Below are positions 1 to 8,796 of a DNA stretch of 64,000 bases, in pieces. This DNA is from UBA11358 sp049517655 (GTDB lineage Bacteria; Verrucomicrobiota; Verrucomicrobiia; Limisphaerales; UBA11358), in assembly GCA_049517655.1 (NCBI GenBank), contig JBEKRQ010000002.1, forward strand, positions 558,001 through 622,000, read 5' to 3'. Both the position numbers and the translations under genes were made by a program. The notes beneath the pieces are model-generated. The model searched no databases and was not told where the DNA came from. It was given only the letters and a program-made list of their open reading frames with translations. The stretch's first letter is position 1; each line of letters opens with the position of its first letter.

Positions 1-1191
1 CCATTGGCGGGCAAATACCGGCTGGTGGACATCCCCATTTCCAACTGCATCAACTCCGGCTTCCGGCGCATTTACGTTCTGACGCAATTCAATTCCACCT
101 CGTTGCATCGGCATATTACAGGAACGTATAAATTCGATTTATTTTCGAGCGGCTTTGTGGAAATGCTCGCGGCGCAGCAGACGCTCACAGACACGTCGTG
201 GTATGAAGGCACCGCTGACGCCGTGCGAAAGAATCTCACGCACTTCCTCAACCATAATTTTGATTACCTGCTTATTTTGAGCGGCGACCAGTTGTACCGG
301 ATGGATTTCCGCCGCGTCATCGCACAGCACGCCGAGACCGGCGCGGATATCACCGTGGCCACGATACCCGTCGGACGGAGCGAGGCGCAATCGCTCGGCA
401 TCATGCAAATCTCGGAAGATGGCCGCATCAATCGTTTCGCGGAAAAACCTACTGATCCCGCCGCGCTCGACTCACTCCGGTTGAAACCGGAGTGGCATTC
501 CAAATTCGGTGTCACCGAAGGGCGCGAATCATTCCTTGCCTCCATGGGCATTTACGTATTCAACCGCAGTTTGATTCAAGACCTGCTCAACAATTCGCTG
601 TCTGATTTCGGCAAGAATGTCATCCCCGAGGCCATTAATTCGCGCCGCGTTTTTTCCTACATTTTTCAAGGCTATTGGGAGGACATCGGAACCATCCGTT
701 CGTTTTTTGAAGCGAATCTCGATCTGGCTTCCGAACTGCCGCGGTTCAATTTCTTTGATATGAACGCGCCGATCTTCAGCCGCCCCCGGTATTTACCCAG
801 TTCCAAAATCAATGGCGCAATCATCGACCACGCCCTCCTCGCCGACGGTTGCATCATCAACCGCGCGCGTCTCACGAACAGCATCGTGGGTCTGCGCACC
901 ATCGTCGGCGACGGCTCCGAGTTGAACCGCGTCATCACTCTCGGCAGCGATTATTACGAGCCGAAGGAATCGGTGGACAAATTCGAACGCGAAGGCAAGC
1001 CGCGCATTGGCATCGGCACCCATTGCAAAATTGAGAACGCCATCATTGACAAGAACGCGCGCATCGGAAACAACGTCGTCATCTCGCCCGCCGGCAAGCC
1101 GGACAAAGTTGACCACGAACTTTATTACATCCGCGACGGCATCGTCATCATCCCCAAAAAAGCCGTCATCCCGCACGGAACGGTGATTTGA
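1..1191 (+). CDS. glgC: Glucose-1-phosphate adenylyltransferase, 5' end cut by the window
   Basis: Makes ADP-glucose from ATP and glucose-1-phosphate, the committed step of bacterial glycogen synthesis in the cytoplasm. The frame is open from base 1 with no stop, and the first visible residues (PLAGKYRLVDIPISNCINSG) match the segment that normally follows the N-terminal nucleotide-binding loop, so the true start lies to the left. Visible motifs: SGDQLYRMD (about residues 95-103 of the visible part), FAEKP (about 145) and GYWEDIGTI (about 223-231), then a C-terminal stretch of short Ile/Asn-rich repeats as in the left-handed beta-helix of this family. The C-terminus is intact. The next gene starts 39 bp downstream and is not functionally related. 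Identification is secure; only the N-terminal 30-40 residues are missing. Confidence 0.95.
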   Translation, partial: PLAGKYRLVDIPISNCINSGFRRIYVLTQFNSTSLHRHITGTYKFDLFSSGFVEMLAAQQTLTDTSWYEGTADAVRKNLTHFLNHNFDYLLILSGDQLYRMDFRRVIAQHAETGADITVATIPVGRSEAQSLGIMQISEDGRINRFAEKPTDPAALDSLRLKPEWHSKFGVTEGRESFLASMGIYVFNRSLIQDLLNNSLSDFGKNVIPEAINSRRVFSYIFQGYWEDIGTIRSFFEANLDLASELPRFNFFDMNAPIFSRPRYLPSSKINGAIIDHALLADGCIINRARLTNSIVGLRTIVGDGSELNRVITLGSDYYEPKESVDKFEREGKPRIGIGTHCKIENAIIDKNARIGNNVVISPAGKPDKVDHELYYIRDGIVIIPKKAVIPHGTVI

Positions 1192-1229
1192 ACAAAATCC
1201 CCGAAGGCAACGCGACCTGATATTTTCTT

Positions 1230-2456
1230 ATGAAGAAAAGCATTTTCCTTGGCGCAATTGCAACATTGGCAGGGTTGTTTCTTGCAACGAACCTTTGCTG
1301 CGCTCAACAAGGAGTTATAGCGCCAAATAAGAGCGAACATTGGGTGGGCACATGGGGATCATCGCCACAGTTGACGGAGCCGAATAACCTGCCACCTGCT
1401 CCAAGCTTGAGCAACAACACACTTCGACAGATTGTGCATGTGTCCATTGGCGGGAAACAACTGCGCGTGCGGTTCTCCAATGCCTTCGGCACAAGTCCGG
1501 TAACGATGAATTCAGTCCATGTGGCCTTGTCGGCGGGTGGCAGCGCAATCAAACCGGAAAGTGACAAGGCGCTGACTTTTCACGGCGGCTCATCCGCGAC
1601 CATTCCGCCTGGTGAGATGGTTTTCTCGGATACCTTCGACTTTGATCTGGCTCCTTTGTCTGATCTTGCGGTGACCATTTACTTCGGTGGCACGTCGAGT
1701 AATGTCACAGGGCATCCCGGCTCCAGAACTATGTCGTATCTGCAGGCCGGTAATTCAGTTTCAGCGGTGGACATGTCAATGGCGGCAAAGACCCAGCATT
1801 GGTATATTTTGACCGGCATTAATGTGCTGGCCGGGAATTCCAGCGCAACGGTTGTTACGCTTGGTGACTCGATGACGGATGGAAGAGGTTCGGGAACGGA
1901 CAAAAATGACAGGTGGCCGGATGATCTGGCCCGCCGTTTGCAGGCAAACAAAAGCACGGCGGACATCGCGGTGTTGAATGCAGGGATTGGAGGCAATGCC
2001 GTGTTGCGTGGCGGATTGGGGCCGACGGCGCTGTCGCGTTTTGACCGTGACGTGCTCGGCCAGGACTCAGTGCACTGGCTGATCGTATTGGAAGGGGTCA
2101 ATGACATTGGCGGGAGCAGCGATCAGACGGTGGCGACGAATTTGATCGCCGCGTTTGGGCAGTTCATCGACAAGGCGCATGCCCGCAACATTCGGGTTTA
2201 CGGAGCAACGATCCTGCCGTTTGGAGAATCGTTTTACTTTAGCCCGAATCATGAAGCCGCGCGCCTGACCGTCAACAACTGGATTCGGACCAGTGGCAGG
2301 TTTGACTCCGTGATTGATTTTGACGCAGTGACACGCGACCCGCAAAAACCTTCACAACTTTTGGGAGCAGCAGACAGCGGCGATCATCTGCATCCGAACG
2401 AGGCGGGTTACAAGATGATGGCCGATGCAATCGACTTGAAACTGTTTGCGAGGTAA
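1230..2456 (+). CDS. Secreted SGNH/GDSL-family esterase
   Basis: Predicted secreted hydrolase of 408 residues acting on an ester, probably on carbohydrate or lipid; the substrate cannot be told from sequence. A signal peptide is clear: basic MKK, a hydrophobic run, then a likely cleavage after CCA before QQ. The SGNH blocks are present: GDSMTDG (about 211-217, nucleophile Ser), GGN (about 253), GVND (about 289-292) and DHLHPN (about 385-390, Asp/His pair). The 180 residues before the GDS motif look like a beta-rich extra domain, an arrangement known in secreted GDSL lipases. The next gene is another secreted esterase with a very similar signal peptide, so the two may act together outside the cytoplasm. 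Confidence 0.88.
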   Translation: MKKSIFLGAIATLAGLFLATNLCCAQQGVIAPNKSEHWVGTWGSSPQLTEPNNLPPAPSLSNNTLRQIVHVSIGGKQLRVRFSNAFGTSPVTMNSVHVALSAGGSAIKPESDKALTFHGGSSATIPPGEMVFSDTFDFDLAPLSDLAVTIYFGGTSSNVTGHPGSRTMSYLQAGNSVSAVDMSMAAKTQHWYILTGINVLAGNSSATVVTLGDSMTDGRGSGTDKNDRWPDDLARRLQANKSTADIAVLNAGIGGNAVLRGGLGPTALSRFDRDVLGQDSVHWLIVLEGVNDIGGSSDQTVATNLIAAFGQFIDKAHARNIRVYGATILPFGESFYFSPNHEAARLTVNNWIRTSGRFDSVIDFDAVTRDPQKPSQLLGAADSGDHLHPNEAGYKMMADAIDLKLFAR

Positions 2457-2538
2457 AAACCGGAAGATGGAAAGTGTTGTCTTGGTTGACGTGAAGAAAA
2501 TGTTGCTTAGCTCCACCCAATAATTTATCGACTGGATC

Positions 2539-3858
2539 ATGCGCCTCAAATCCTCCTGCATTCTGATTCTTGCACTTGGTGCTTTGATGGCGGCGAACCT
2601 TTGCCGCGCGCAACAAATGGTTGTCACGCCGGACAAATCAAACGGCGTCTATCAGGTCGGCGACACCGTTCATTGGACGGTCGAATGGAAAGGTAACAGC
2701 AGTGCGCCAGCCGCGTATTACTCTCTCAAGAGCGGTGGACTGACAGATGTGGGACACGGCGACTTGAGCTTCAGCAACAATGTCGCCACGCTGGAATCGA
2801 AGTTCGACAAGCCGAACACGATGTTGATCGAAGTGGATTGGCAGCAGAAAAATAAAACCAATCGTGTTTGGGGTGGCGCCGTCGCCGCGCCGGATCAAAT
2901 CAAACCGGCCACACCGTCGCCGGATGACTTCGACGCGTTCTGGAAAGCCAAACTCGAAGAACTGGAAAAAATTCCCGCCAATCCGCGACTCGAAAAAGTG
3001 GACATCGGAAGACCGGGCGTGGTCTATTGGAAAATCACTTTGGACAATATCAACGGCACGCACATCCAAGGCCAGCTTGCGCGGCCGGCGACTGGCGAAA
3101 AATTTCCGGCGTTGCTCGTTCCACAATGGGCCGGCGTTTATGGACTGCAAAAAAGTTGGGTAACCGACCGCGCCAAGGACGGCTGGCTAGCGCTGAACAT
3201 CGAGGCTCACGATATCCCGATTGACAAGCCCGCTGCATATTACACAGAGTTATATTCAACAGGAGCGTTAAAAAATTATTGGAACATCGGCAACGATGAC
3301 CGCAACAAGAGTTATTATTTGCGGATGTATTTGTCCTGCGTTCAGGCCATGAAATATCTGAAATCGCGTCCTGATTGGGACGGCAAAACATTTGTCGTGA
3401 TGGGACAAAGCCAGGGCGGGCAGCAGACTTTGATGCTCGCTGGACTTTGCCCCAAAGACGTCACGGCAGCACTGGCACTTGTGCCGGCGGCTTCAGACAT
3501 GCTGGCTCCAGAAGTCGGTCGCGCATCTGGTTTTCCGAATTGGTATTTCAACACCACGGGCAAAGACCCGAAAAAAGTGCATGAAGCCAGCCGTTATTAT
3601 GATCCAGCGAATTTTGCCAGCCGCATTAAATGCCCCGTATTGATCGCGCTGGGATTACACGACGAACAACTTGCTCCGCCGTCGAGCATTCTGGCCGCCG
3701 TGAATGAAATCACCTCGCCGAAGGAAGTGATCATTCTCCCAAACTCCGGTCATCAAAACGAACATGGCTCGCAGGAACCTTTCTTTCATCGCGCATACTA
3801 TGATTGGCTGCCTGCATTGAAGGAAGGCAAGCCCGCGCCGGTGCAGCAATCGAATTAA
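2539..3858 (+). CDS. Secreted acetyl xylan esterase-like alpha/beta hydrolase (AXE1/CE7 type)
   Basis: Predicted exported carbohydrate or acyl esterase, 439 residues. The signal peptide ends near NLCRAQQ. Residues about 25-110 form an extra N-terminal beta domain; the rest resembles the AXE1/CE7 family. Catalytic residues visible: GQSQGG (about 288-293, nucleophile Ser), Asp in GLHDEQLAPP (about 374), and His in NSGHQNEHG (about 405). A DDFDAFWKAKLEEL stretch precedes the hydrolase fold, as is usual in this family. It lies 82 bp after the GDSL esterase on the same strand, and the two probably share a deacetylation or ester-cleaving role on plant or microbial polysaccharide. The exact substrate is inference. 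Confidence 0.85.
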   Translation: MRLKSSCILILALGALMAANLCRAQQMVVTPDKSNGVYQVGDTVHWTVEWKGNSSAPAAYYSLKSGGLTDVGHGDLSFSNNVATLESKFDKPNTMLIEVDWQQKNKTNRVWGGAVAAPDQIKPATPSPDDFDAFWKAKLEELEKIPANPRLEKVDIGRPGVVYWKITLDNINGTHIQGQLARPATGEKFPALLVPQWAGVYGLQKSWVTDRAKDGWLALNIEAHDIPIDKPAAYYTELYSTGALKNYWNIGNDDRNKSYYLRMYLSCVQAMKYLKSRPDWDGKTFVVMGQSQGGQQTLMLAGLCPKDVTAALALVPAASDMLAPEVGRASGFPNWYFNTTGKDPKKVHEASRYYDPANFASRIKCPVLIALGLHDEQLAPPSSILAAVNEITSPKEVIILPNSGHQNEHGSQEPFFHRAYYDWLPALKEGKPAPVQQSN

Positions 3859-3902
3859 GTGGTGTCATTTACTTTTCACCGCGCCGCTGCTAGAATTCCC
3901 GC

Positions 3903-4721
3903 GTGCTCAACGACGCCACCATCTGGAAAGCCCTCAATTCGCCCAGCCGATTGACGCTCATCGCCGGGCCGTGCGTGATTGAAAATGAAAAGTTGTGCCT
4001 GCAAATCGCCGCTTCGCTCAAAAAAACCTGCGCCCGACTCGGCATTTTTTACGTCTTCAAAGCGAGCTTCGACAAGGCAAACCGCACGTCCGCCAAATCC
4101 TTTCGCGGGCCGGGTCTCGATAAAGGTTTGCGCGTGCTCGCCAAAGTCCGCAGCGAATCCGGCATGCCGGTGCTCACAGACATTCACACCGAAATGCAGG
4201 CCGCCGTCGCAGGCGAAGTCGTGGACATTCTGCAAATTCCGGCGTTTCTTTGCCGTCAGACTGACTTGATTGAAACCGCCGCGCTCACCGGCCAGATTCT
4301 GAATCTTAAAAAAGGCCAGTTCCTTTCACCGGTGGAAATGGGACAGGCCGTCGAAAAAGCCCGGCTCGCCGGCGCAAAAAAAATCCTGCTCACCGAACGC
4401 GGCACAACGTTTGGCTACAACAATCTCGTGGCCGACATGCGCTCGATTCCAATGATGAAGCGTTTCGGGTTCCCGGTGATTTTCGATGCGACACATTCCG
4501 TGCAGTTGCCCGGCAGTGGCGGCGACAAATCATCCGGCCAGCGCGAATTCGCACCCGTGCTCGCGCGCGCGGCGCTTGCCGCCGGTGCGAATGGAATTTT
4601 CATTGAAACGCATCCCCGACCGGATCGCGCGTTGAGTGACGGCCCCAACATGATTCCACTGGCCGAAATGCCCGCGTTGTTGCAGAAACTGTTGAAAGTT
4701 TTCGAGGCGGTGAAAAGGTGA
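3903..4721 (+). CDS. kdsA: 3-deoxy-8-phosphooctulonate (Kdo-8-P) synthase
   Basis: Condenses phosphoenolpyruvate with arabinose-5-phosphate to make Kdo-8-phosphate for the lipopolysaccharide inner core. The GTG start at 3903 gives 272 residues, the usual size. Motifs: GPCVIEN (Cys24), FKASFDKANRTS, RGPGLDKGL, QIPAFLCRQTDL, RGTTFGYNNLV and the C-terminal IETHPRPDRALSDGPNM. Cys in GPC, where metal-independent enzymes carry Asn, suggests the metal-dependent class; that is inference from the family. It is the first gene of a chain continuing through kdsC, lptC, lptA, lptB, hprK and ptsH, so Kdo synthesis and LPS transport are probably co-expressed. Confidence 0.95.
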   Translation: MLNDATIWKALNSPSRLTLIAGPCVIENEKLCLQIAASLKKTCARLGIFYVFKASFDKANRTSAKSFRGPGLDKGLRVLAKVRSESGMPVLTDIHTEMQAAVAGEVVDILQIPAFLCRQTDLIETAALTGQILNLKKGQFLSPVEMGQAVEKARLAGAKKILLTERGTTFGYNNLVADMRSIPMMKRFGFPVIFDATHSVQLPGSGGDKSSGQREFAPVLARAALAAGANGIFIETHPRPDRALSDGPNMIPLAEMPALLQKLLKVFEAVKR

Positions 4722-4732
4722 CCAAGTGACGT

Positions 4733-5290
4733 GTGACAAATGACATGAAAACCAGCGGACGTGCGATGCGTTGCGTCACCCGCCTTCGCCGTGTCCGGCT
4801 GTTTCTCTGCGACGTGGATGGCGTATTGACCGACGGCTCGGTGTTCATCGGCGGCGCACGAGAAGTCAAACGTTTCAACATCCGGGACGGTCTCGGCCTT
4901 GTGTTCCTGCGGCGTGCGGGCATCAAAACCGGCTGGATTTCCAGCCGTTCGTCACCCGCGACAGAACGGCGCGCACGCGAACTCGAAATTGATTTTCTTG
5001 TCCAACAAAAAAATCATCTCAGCAAGGTTGGCGCGGTCGAAAATCTTTTGCGCCGGACAAAATTGGGGTGGGACGCGGTTTGTTTTATTGGCGATGACGT
5101 CGTGGATTTGGGCCCGCTGCAACGGGCGGGCGTTGCCGTTGCCGTTGCGAACGCCGTGCGCGAAGTGAAGACCGCCGCCCATTTCGTCACGCGCGCGGCG
5201 GGCGGTTACGGCGCGGTGCGCGAGGTGGTTGAAATGATTTTGAAAGCGCAGGGGAAATGGGGCCCGGTCATCGCCATTTACCGCAAATGA
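4733..5290 (+). CDS. kdsC: Kdo-8-phosphate phosphatase (HAD superfamily)
   Basis: Removes phosphate from Kdo-8-phosphate to give Kdo. It is 185 residues, a C0-type HAD protein without a cap domain. HAD motif I is DVDGVLTDG (about 27-35), motif II is the Ser of ISSRSS, and motifs III/IV are a Lys in the central region and GDDVVD (about 120-125). The GTG at 4733 is 11 bp after kdsA; an ATG four codons further in (4745) is an equally good start. The stop overlaps the next start as ATGA, which indicates translational coupling to the LptC-like gene. Confidence 0.93.
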   Translation: MTNDMKTSGRAMRCVTRLRRVRLFLCDVDGVLTDGSVFIGGAREVKRFNIRDGLGLVFLRRAGIKTGWISSRSSPATERRARELEIDFLVQQKNHLSKVGAVENLLRRTKLGWDAVCFIGDDVVDLGPLQRAGVAVAVANAVREVKTAAHFVTRAAGGYGAVREVVEMILKAQGKWGPVIAIYRK

Positions 5291-5745
5291 AAATCAAATT
5301 GAACAGCGCCATTTTGGTTTTGCCAATGCTTGTGGCGCTAGGATTTGCCGTCGCCGTGGCCCGTGCACAGCAAAACGCGAGTGGTCACGCCAGTGATTTC
5401 ACTTCGGTCGAATACTACGAACCACCGCATCAGCAGCAGGTCAAATCGCGGTTGTCGGGCGCGGAAGCGTCACCGCAACCGGGCGGGTTGCTGGTCATCA
5501 AACAACTCAAGGTCGAAACGTTTGACCTGAACGGCAAACTGGAGGTCGTCGTGGACGCGCCGGAATGCGTTTACGACACGTTAAAAGGCGTGGCGACCTC
5601 GCCAGGCCAGTTGCAGGTGCGGACGGGCGATGGAAAATTTCGTGTCGAGGGCGAAGGTTTTTTGTGGCGGCAAAGCGATTCATTCCTCACCATCTCGAAC
5701 CGTGTCCGGACTGTGATTGAAGTTTCATCGGAAAAGAAAAATTGA
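5287..5745 (+). CDS. lptC: LptC-like periplasmic protein of LPS export
   Basis: Predicted single-pass inner-membrane or periplasmic protein that passes lipopolysaccharide from the LptBFG transporter to LptA. It is 152 residues. The start at 5287 is the ATG in the ATGA overlap with kdsC; an in-frame codon 30 bp upstream would add a non-hydrophobic tail and is rejected. The N-terminus has a hydrophobic segment (residues 7-25) ending ARAQQ. The rest alternates short beta strands (VIKQLKVETFDLNGKLEVVV), as in the OstA/LptC fold. LptC proteins are poorly conserved, so the name leans on position between kdsC and lptA and on the beta pattern. Confidence 0.75.
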   Translation: MKIKLNSAILVLPMLVALGFAVAVARAQQNASGHASDFTSVEYYEPPHQQQVKSRLSGAEASPQPGGLLVIKQLKVETFDLNGKLEVVVDAPECVYDTLKGVATSPGQLQVRTGDGKFRVEGEGFLWRQSDSFLTISNRVRTVIEVSSEKKN

Positions 5746-5748
5746 ATC

Positions 5749-6381
5749 GTGAAAATTTTTTATCTCATTGTGTTGTTCGCCCTGGCTGGTGTTTGGACGT
5801 TACGCGCCCAGACAAACACGAACGCCGTTGATGAAATTCTGGCATTGGTGACGACGAACGCGCCTGTTCCCAAACCGCAACCGGCGCGCCAGCCGACGAG
5901 GATTGAATCGGACAGCGTGGATTTTGATTTGACGGCACACAGGGCGATTTATCACGGGCACGTGCGCGTGGAGGACCCGGAAATGAAATTAAATTGCGAA
6001 TGGCTCACCGCTGACTTGCCGCAAGAGGGCGGACGCATCAATCACATCGTCGCCGAGACAAACGTGGTCGCCGACTTCACGGACGAAAAAGGCCAGACGA
6101 TGCACGCGACGGGCGACAAGGCGGTGTATGTTTACGACATGCAAAACGGCGTGACGAATGAAACGGTCACGTTGACAGGCAATCCTGAATTGGAAAACTC
6201 GCAGGGCAAGTCCACCGGCGACGTGATTGTTTGGAACCGCGCGAGGAACCATCTGGACATCACGAACCCGAAAATCGTTTTCCGCCAAAACATCAACGGC
6301 GCAATGGCCGGCACCAATTCGCCGGTGGTGGAAACAAATTTGCCGCCGGTGGCAACCAATCAAATGACTGCGCCAAAATGA
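5749..6381 (+). CDS. lptA: LptA-like periplasmic LPS bridge protein (OstA family)
   Basis: Periplasmic protein expected to form the beta-jellyroll bridge that carries lipopolysaccharide to the outer membrane. It is 210 residues. A signal peptide (MKIFYLIVLFALAGVWTLRA) starts at a GTG 3 bp after the previous stop. The body holds the OstA-type pattern: RIESDSVDFDLTAHRAIYHG, then VRVEDPEMKLNCEWLTADL, then repeated beta strands on increasing antigen-like spacing. The C-terminal 30 residues are rich in Asn, Thr and Pro and look disordered. LptB follows after 5 bp. LptD, LptF and LptG are not in the window. Confidence 0.8.
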   Translation: MKIFYLIVLFALAGVWTLRAQTNTNAVDEILALVTTNAPVPKPQPARQPTRIESDSVDFDLTAHRAIYHGHVRVEDPEMKLNCEWLTADLPQEGGRINHIVAETNVVADFTDEKGQTMHATGDKAVYVYDMQNGVTNETVTLTGNPELENSQGKSTGDVIVWNRARNHLDITNPKIVFRQNINGAMAGTNSPVVETNLPPVATNQMTAPK

Positions 6382-6386
6382 TTTGA

Positions 6387-7136
6387 ATGGAAACGACCGC
6401 GACATCAACGGACGGCCTGCTGCTCGCCACGGAAAAACTGATGAAGGCGTATCGCAGGCGGCGCGTGGTCGACGGCGTTTCGGTAGGCGTGAACGCGGGC
6501 GAAATTGTCGGGCTGCTCGGCCCGAATGGAGCGGGCAAAACGACGATATTCAACATGGTCGTCGGTCTCGTGAAACCGGACGAAGGCGCGGTGAAATTCG
6601 CCAACCGCGACATTACGCGGCTGCCGATGCACCGGCGCGCGCGGCTTGGCATCGGCTATTTGACGCAGGAGCCGTCGGTTTTTCGCAAGCTCACAGTTGA
6701 GGAAAACATTCTGGCGATTCTCGAGACGTGCAAAATGTCGGGTGACGAACGGGCGGTGCGGCTCAAGTATTTGCTCGAGGAACTGGATTTGACGCCGTTG
6801 GCCAAAAACATGGCGTATCAGTTGAGCGGCGGCGAGAAACGGCGGTTGGAAATCACCCGCGCGCTGGTCACCAGCCCGAAGTTGATGCTGTTGGACGAGC
6901 CGTTCAGCGGCATAGACCCGATCACGGTTTATGAAGTGCAAAAGATTGTGCGCCGCTTGAAGGAACGCGGGTTGGGCATTTTGATCACCGATCACAATGT
7001 GCGTGAAACCTTGAAGTTGATTGACCGCGGCTACATTATTCACAAGGGTCAAGTGCTCGTGGAGGGCAGTTCGGAATTTTTAACGAACGACCCGAAAGCA
7101 CGGGAGATTTATTTGGGGCCGGAGTTTAATTTGTAA
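6387..7136 (+). CDS. lptB: LPS export ABC transporter ATP-binding protein
   Basis: Cytoplasmic ATPase that powers extraction of lipopolysaccharide from the inner membrane. It is 249 residues. Walker A is GPNGAGKTT (45-53), the Q-loop lies in YLTQEPSVFRKLT, the signature is LSGGEKRR, Walker B is LMLLDEPFSGIDP, and the switch His is in ITDHNVRETL. The YLTQEPSVFRKLT and ITDHNVRETL stretches are typical of LptB rather than branched-chain amino acid transporters. It begins 5 bp after lptA, and hprK begins 4 bp after it. In many proteobacteria rpoN, hpf and ptsN sit between lptB and hprK; here they are absent. Confidence 0.95.
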   Translation: METTATSTDGLLLATEKLMKAYRRRRVVDGVSVGVNAGEIVGLLGPNGAGKTTIFNMVVGLVKPDEGAVKFANRDITRLPMHRRARLGIGYLTQEPSVFRKLTVEENILAILETCKMSGDERAVRLKYLLEELDLTPLAKNMAYQLSGGEKRRLEITRALVTSPKLMLLDEPFSGIDPITVYEVQKIVRRLKERGLGILITDHNVRETLKLIDRGYIIHKGQVLVEGSSEFLTNDPKAREIYLGPEFNL

Positions 7137-7140
7137 ATTT

Positions 7141-8139
7141 ATGGCACGCCAACCTGTCACTGTTGAACTGTTTTACAAAGAACATGCCGAGGCGTTGCAG
7201 ATGCGCCTGCTGACCGGCGAAGGCGGATTAAAACGCATCATCCGCGAGCCGACAGTCAATCGTCCCGGCCTCGTGTTGAGCGGGTTCACACGTTACTTTG
7301 CCTACAAACGCATACAAGTCATCGGAAACGCCGAGTCGTATTATTTGAGGTCGCTCGCGCGCGCGGAGTGCGAGGCGCGTTACGCCGACGTGTTCACCTA
7401 CAAAATTCCATGCATCGTGTTCAGTCGCAATCTGAAGCCGGACAAGGAACTTCTGGAGGCGGCGGCCAAAGTGGGTGTGCCGATTTTTCAAACGCCGCTC
7501 GTGACGATGAAATTCATCAACGCCGCCACCCTCGCGCTGGAAACGATGTTCGCCCCGCGCGGCACGGAATTGGGCAGCACAGTGGACATCCTCGGCGTGG
7601 GCGTGCTCATTCGCGGCGAAAGCGGCATTGGCAAAAGCGAGGCCGTCCTCGCCCTGATTGAACGCGGTTACAGCCTTGTGGCCGACGATGTGACGAAAGT
7701 GGCATTGATCGACGGTCGCGAAGTAATGTGCACCAGTGTAGAATTGACGCGTGATCACATGGAAATTCGAGGCATCGGCATCATCAATGTCGCCACGATG
7801 TTCGGCGTCAAAAGCGTCCGCAAGGAAAAAAATCTCGATCTGGTCATCACGCTCAAAGCGTGGAATGAAGTTGAGGGCGTGGATCGCATCGGCATAGAAC
7901 AGGAGTTCGTGAAAATTCTGGGCGTGAACATTCCACACATTACCATTCCCGTGCGGCCCGGACGCGATTTGGCGCGGCTCATTGAAGTTGCCGCGTTTCA
8001 GACCAAATTAAAAATGTCCGGCCAAAACGCCGCGCAGGAATTGAATGACCGCCTCATCGCCCGCATGGCTTCGAATAAACCGCCCCCGCCGGCGCGAAAA
8101 AAAGTGGTCATTGGGGCGGGATCGCCTGGTGAAAAATGA
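7141..8139 (+). CDS. hprK: HPr kinase/phosphorylase
   Basis: Bifunctional enzyme that phosphorylates HPr on its regulatory serine using ATP and removes the phosphate using inorganic phosphate. It is 332 residues. The N-terminal domain (1-130) is followed by a Walker A loop GESGIGKSE (159-167), the family motif around GIGIINVATMFGV, and a C-terminal segment VNIPHITIPVRPGRDLARL. Its substrate HPr is the next gene, overlapping by ATGA. With no enzyme I or II genes nearby, this pair is probably regulatory rather than part of sugar uptake, as proposed for incomplete PTS systems in other Gram-negative bacteria. Confidence 0.95.
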   Translation: MARQPVTVELFYKEHAEALQMRLLTGEGGLKRIIREPTVNRPGLVLSGFTRYFAYKRIQVIGNAESYYLRSLARAECEARYADVFTYKIPCIVFSRNLKPDKELLEAAAKVGVPIFQTPLVTMKFINAATLALETMFAPRGTELGSTVDILGVGVLIRGESGIGKSEAVLALIERGYSLVADDVTKVALIDGREVMCTSVELTRDHMEIRGIGIINVATMFGVKSVRKEKNLDLVITLKAWNEVEGVDRIGIEQEFVKILGVNIPHITIPVRPGRDLARLIEVAAFQTKLKMSGQNAAQELNDRLIARMASNKPPPPARKKVVIGAGSPGEK

Positions 8140-8444
8140 GCAAACCGACGAGCGCAAGAAAGTTGCCGGATAAAAAGTTTCTTACCAAAGAACTTGTCAT
8201 TACCAACAAGCTGGGCATTCACGCCAGGCCCGCCGCCGTCTTTGTGAAGACCGCCAACCGGTTTGCGGCCGAAATTCTCGTCGAAAAGGACGGCGAAAAA
8301 ATCAACGGCAAAAGCATCATGGGCTTGATGATGCTCGCTGCCGGCCCGGGCAGCAAATTGATCCTGTACGCCCGTGGCGCGGACGCCCAAGCCGCTATTA
8401 CCGAACTCGAAGCCCTCGTCCAACGGAAGTTTGACGAGGAATGA
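8136..8444 (+). CDS. ptsH: HPr family phosphocarrier protein
   Basis: Small phosphocarrier of 102 residues. The histidine site NKLGIHARPAAVF (His29 here, equivalent to His15 of classical HPr) and the regulatory serine site NGKSIMGLMML (Ser60, equivalent to Ser46) are both present with the canonical spacing of 31. A basic N-terminal extension of about 14 residues precedes the fold. The start overlaps the hprK stop, so HPr kinase and its substrate are coupled. No enzyme I or EIIA is visible in the window, so the partner that would phosphorylate His29 is unknown. Confidence 0.95.
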   Translation: MSKPTSARKLPDKKFLTKELVITNKLGIHARPAAVFVKTANRFAAEILVEKDGEKINGKSIMGLMMLAAGPGSKLILYARGADAQAAITELEALVQRKFDEE

Positions 8445-8461
8445 CAGGTAACCCGGTTGCC

Positions 8462-8495
8462 GACTTTGGACTTTCAACTTTGGGCTTTGGACTTT
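8462..8495 (+). repeat. Short-period repeat before gatC
   Basis: Three imperfect copies of a GACTTTGGACTTT-like unit (period about 11-14 bp) lie between ptsH and the gatC start at 8507. It is a different sequence from the repeats before gatA and gatB but occupies the same place relative to the start codon. No left arm is visible. Function unknown. Confidence 0.55.
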
Positions 8496-8506
8496 AGCTT
8501 GCCCTC

Positions 8507-8794
8507 ATGGCATCCGTTGAAATTGATGTGAAATATGTCGCGCATCTGGCGCGACTCGCGCTCACGCCCGACGAAGAAAAGAAACTGACTAACCAACTTG
8601 GCAACATCCTTGGCTACATCGAAAAGTTAAAGGAACTCGACGTTGCCAACGTTGAGCCGACCGCCCATGCCGTGCCAATGGTCAACGTCATGCGCCCTGA
8701 TGAAGTCCGCCCGTCGCTCCCGCACGACGACGCCATGCGCAATGCGCCCGCCAAGGCCAATGGCCTGTTCATCGTGCCAAAAATTGTGGAATAA
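8507..8794 (+). CDS. gatC: Asp-tRNA(Asn)/Glu-tRNA(Gln) amidotransferase subunit C
   Basis: Small subunit (95 residues) that stabilises the GatA-GatB complex converting misacylated Glu-tRNA(Gln) or Asp-tRNA(Asn) to the amide form. The N-terminus VKYVAHLARLALTPDEE and the C-terminal VMRPDEVRPSLPHDDAMRNA region match the family, ending with the usual FIVPKIVE. gatA follows after an inverted repeat; gatB is 6 kb away behind an efflux operon, so the three genes do not form one compact operon here. Confidence 0.95.
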   Translation: MASVEIDVKYVAHLARLALTPDEEKKLTNQLGNILGYIEKLKELDVANVEPTAHAVPMVNVMRPDEVRPSLPHDDAMRNAPAKANGLFIVPKIVE

Positions 8795-8796
8795 AA

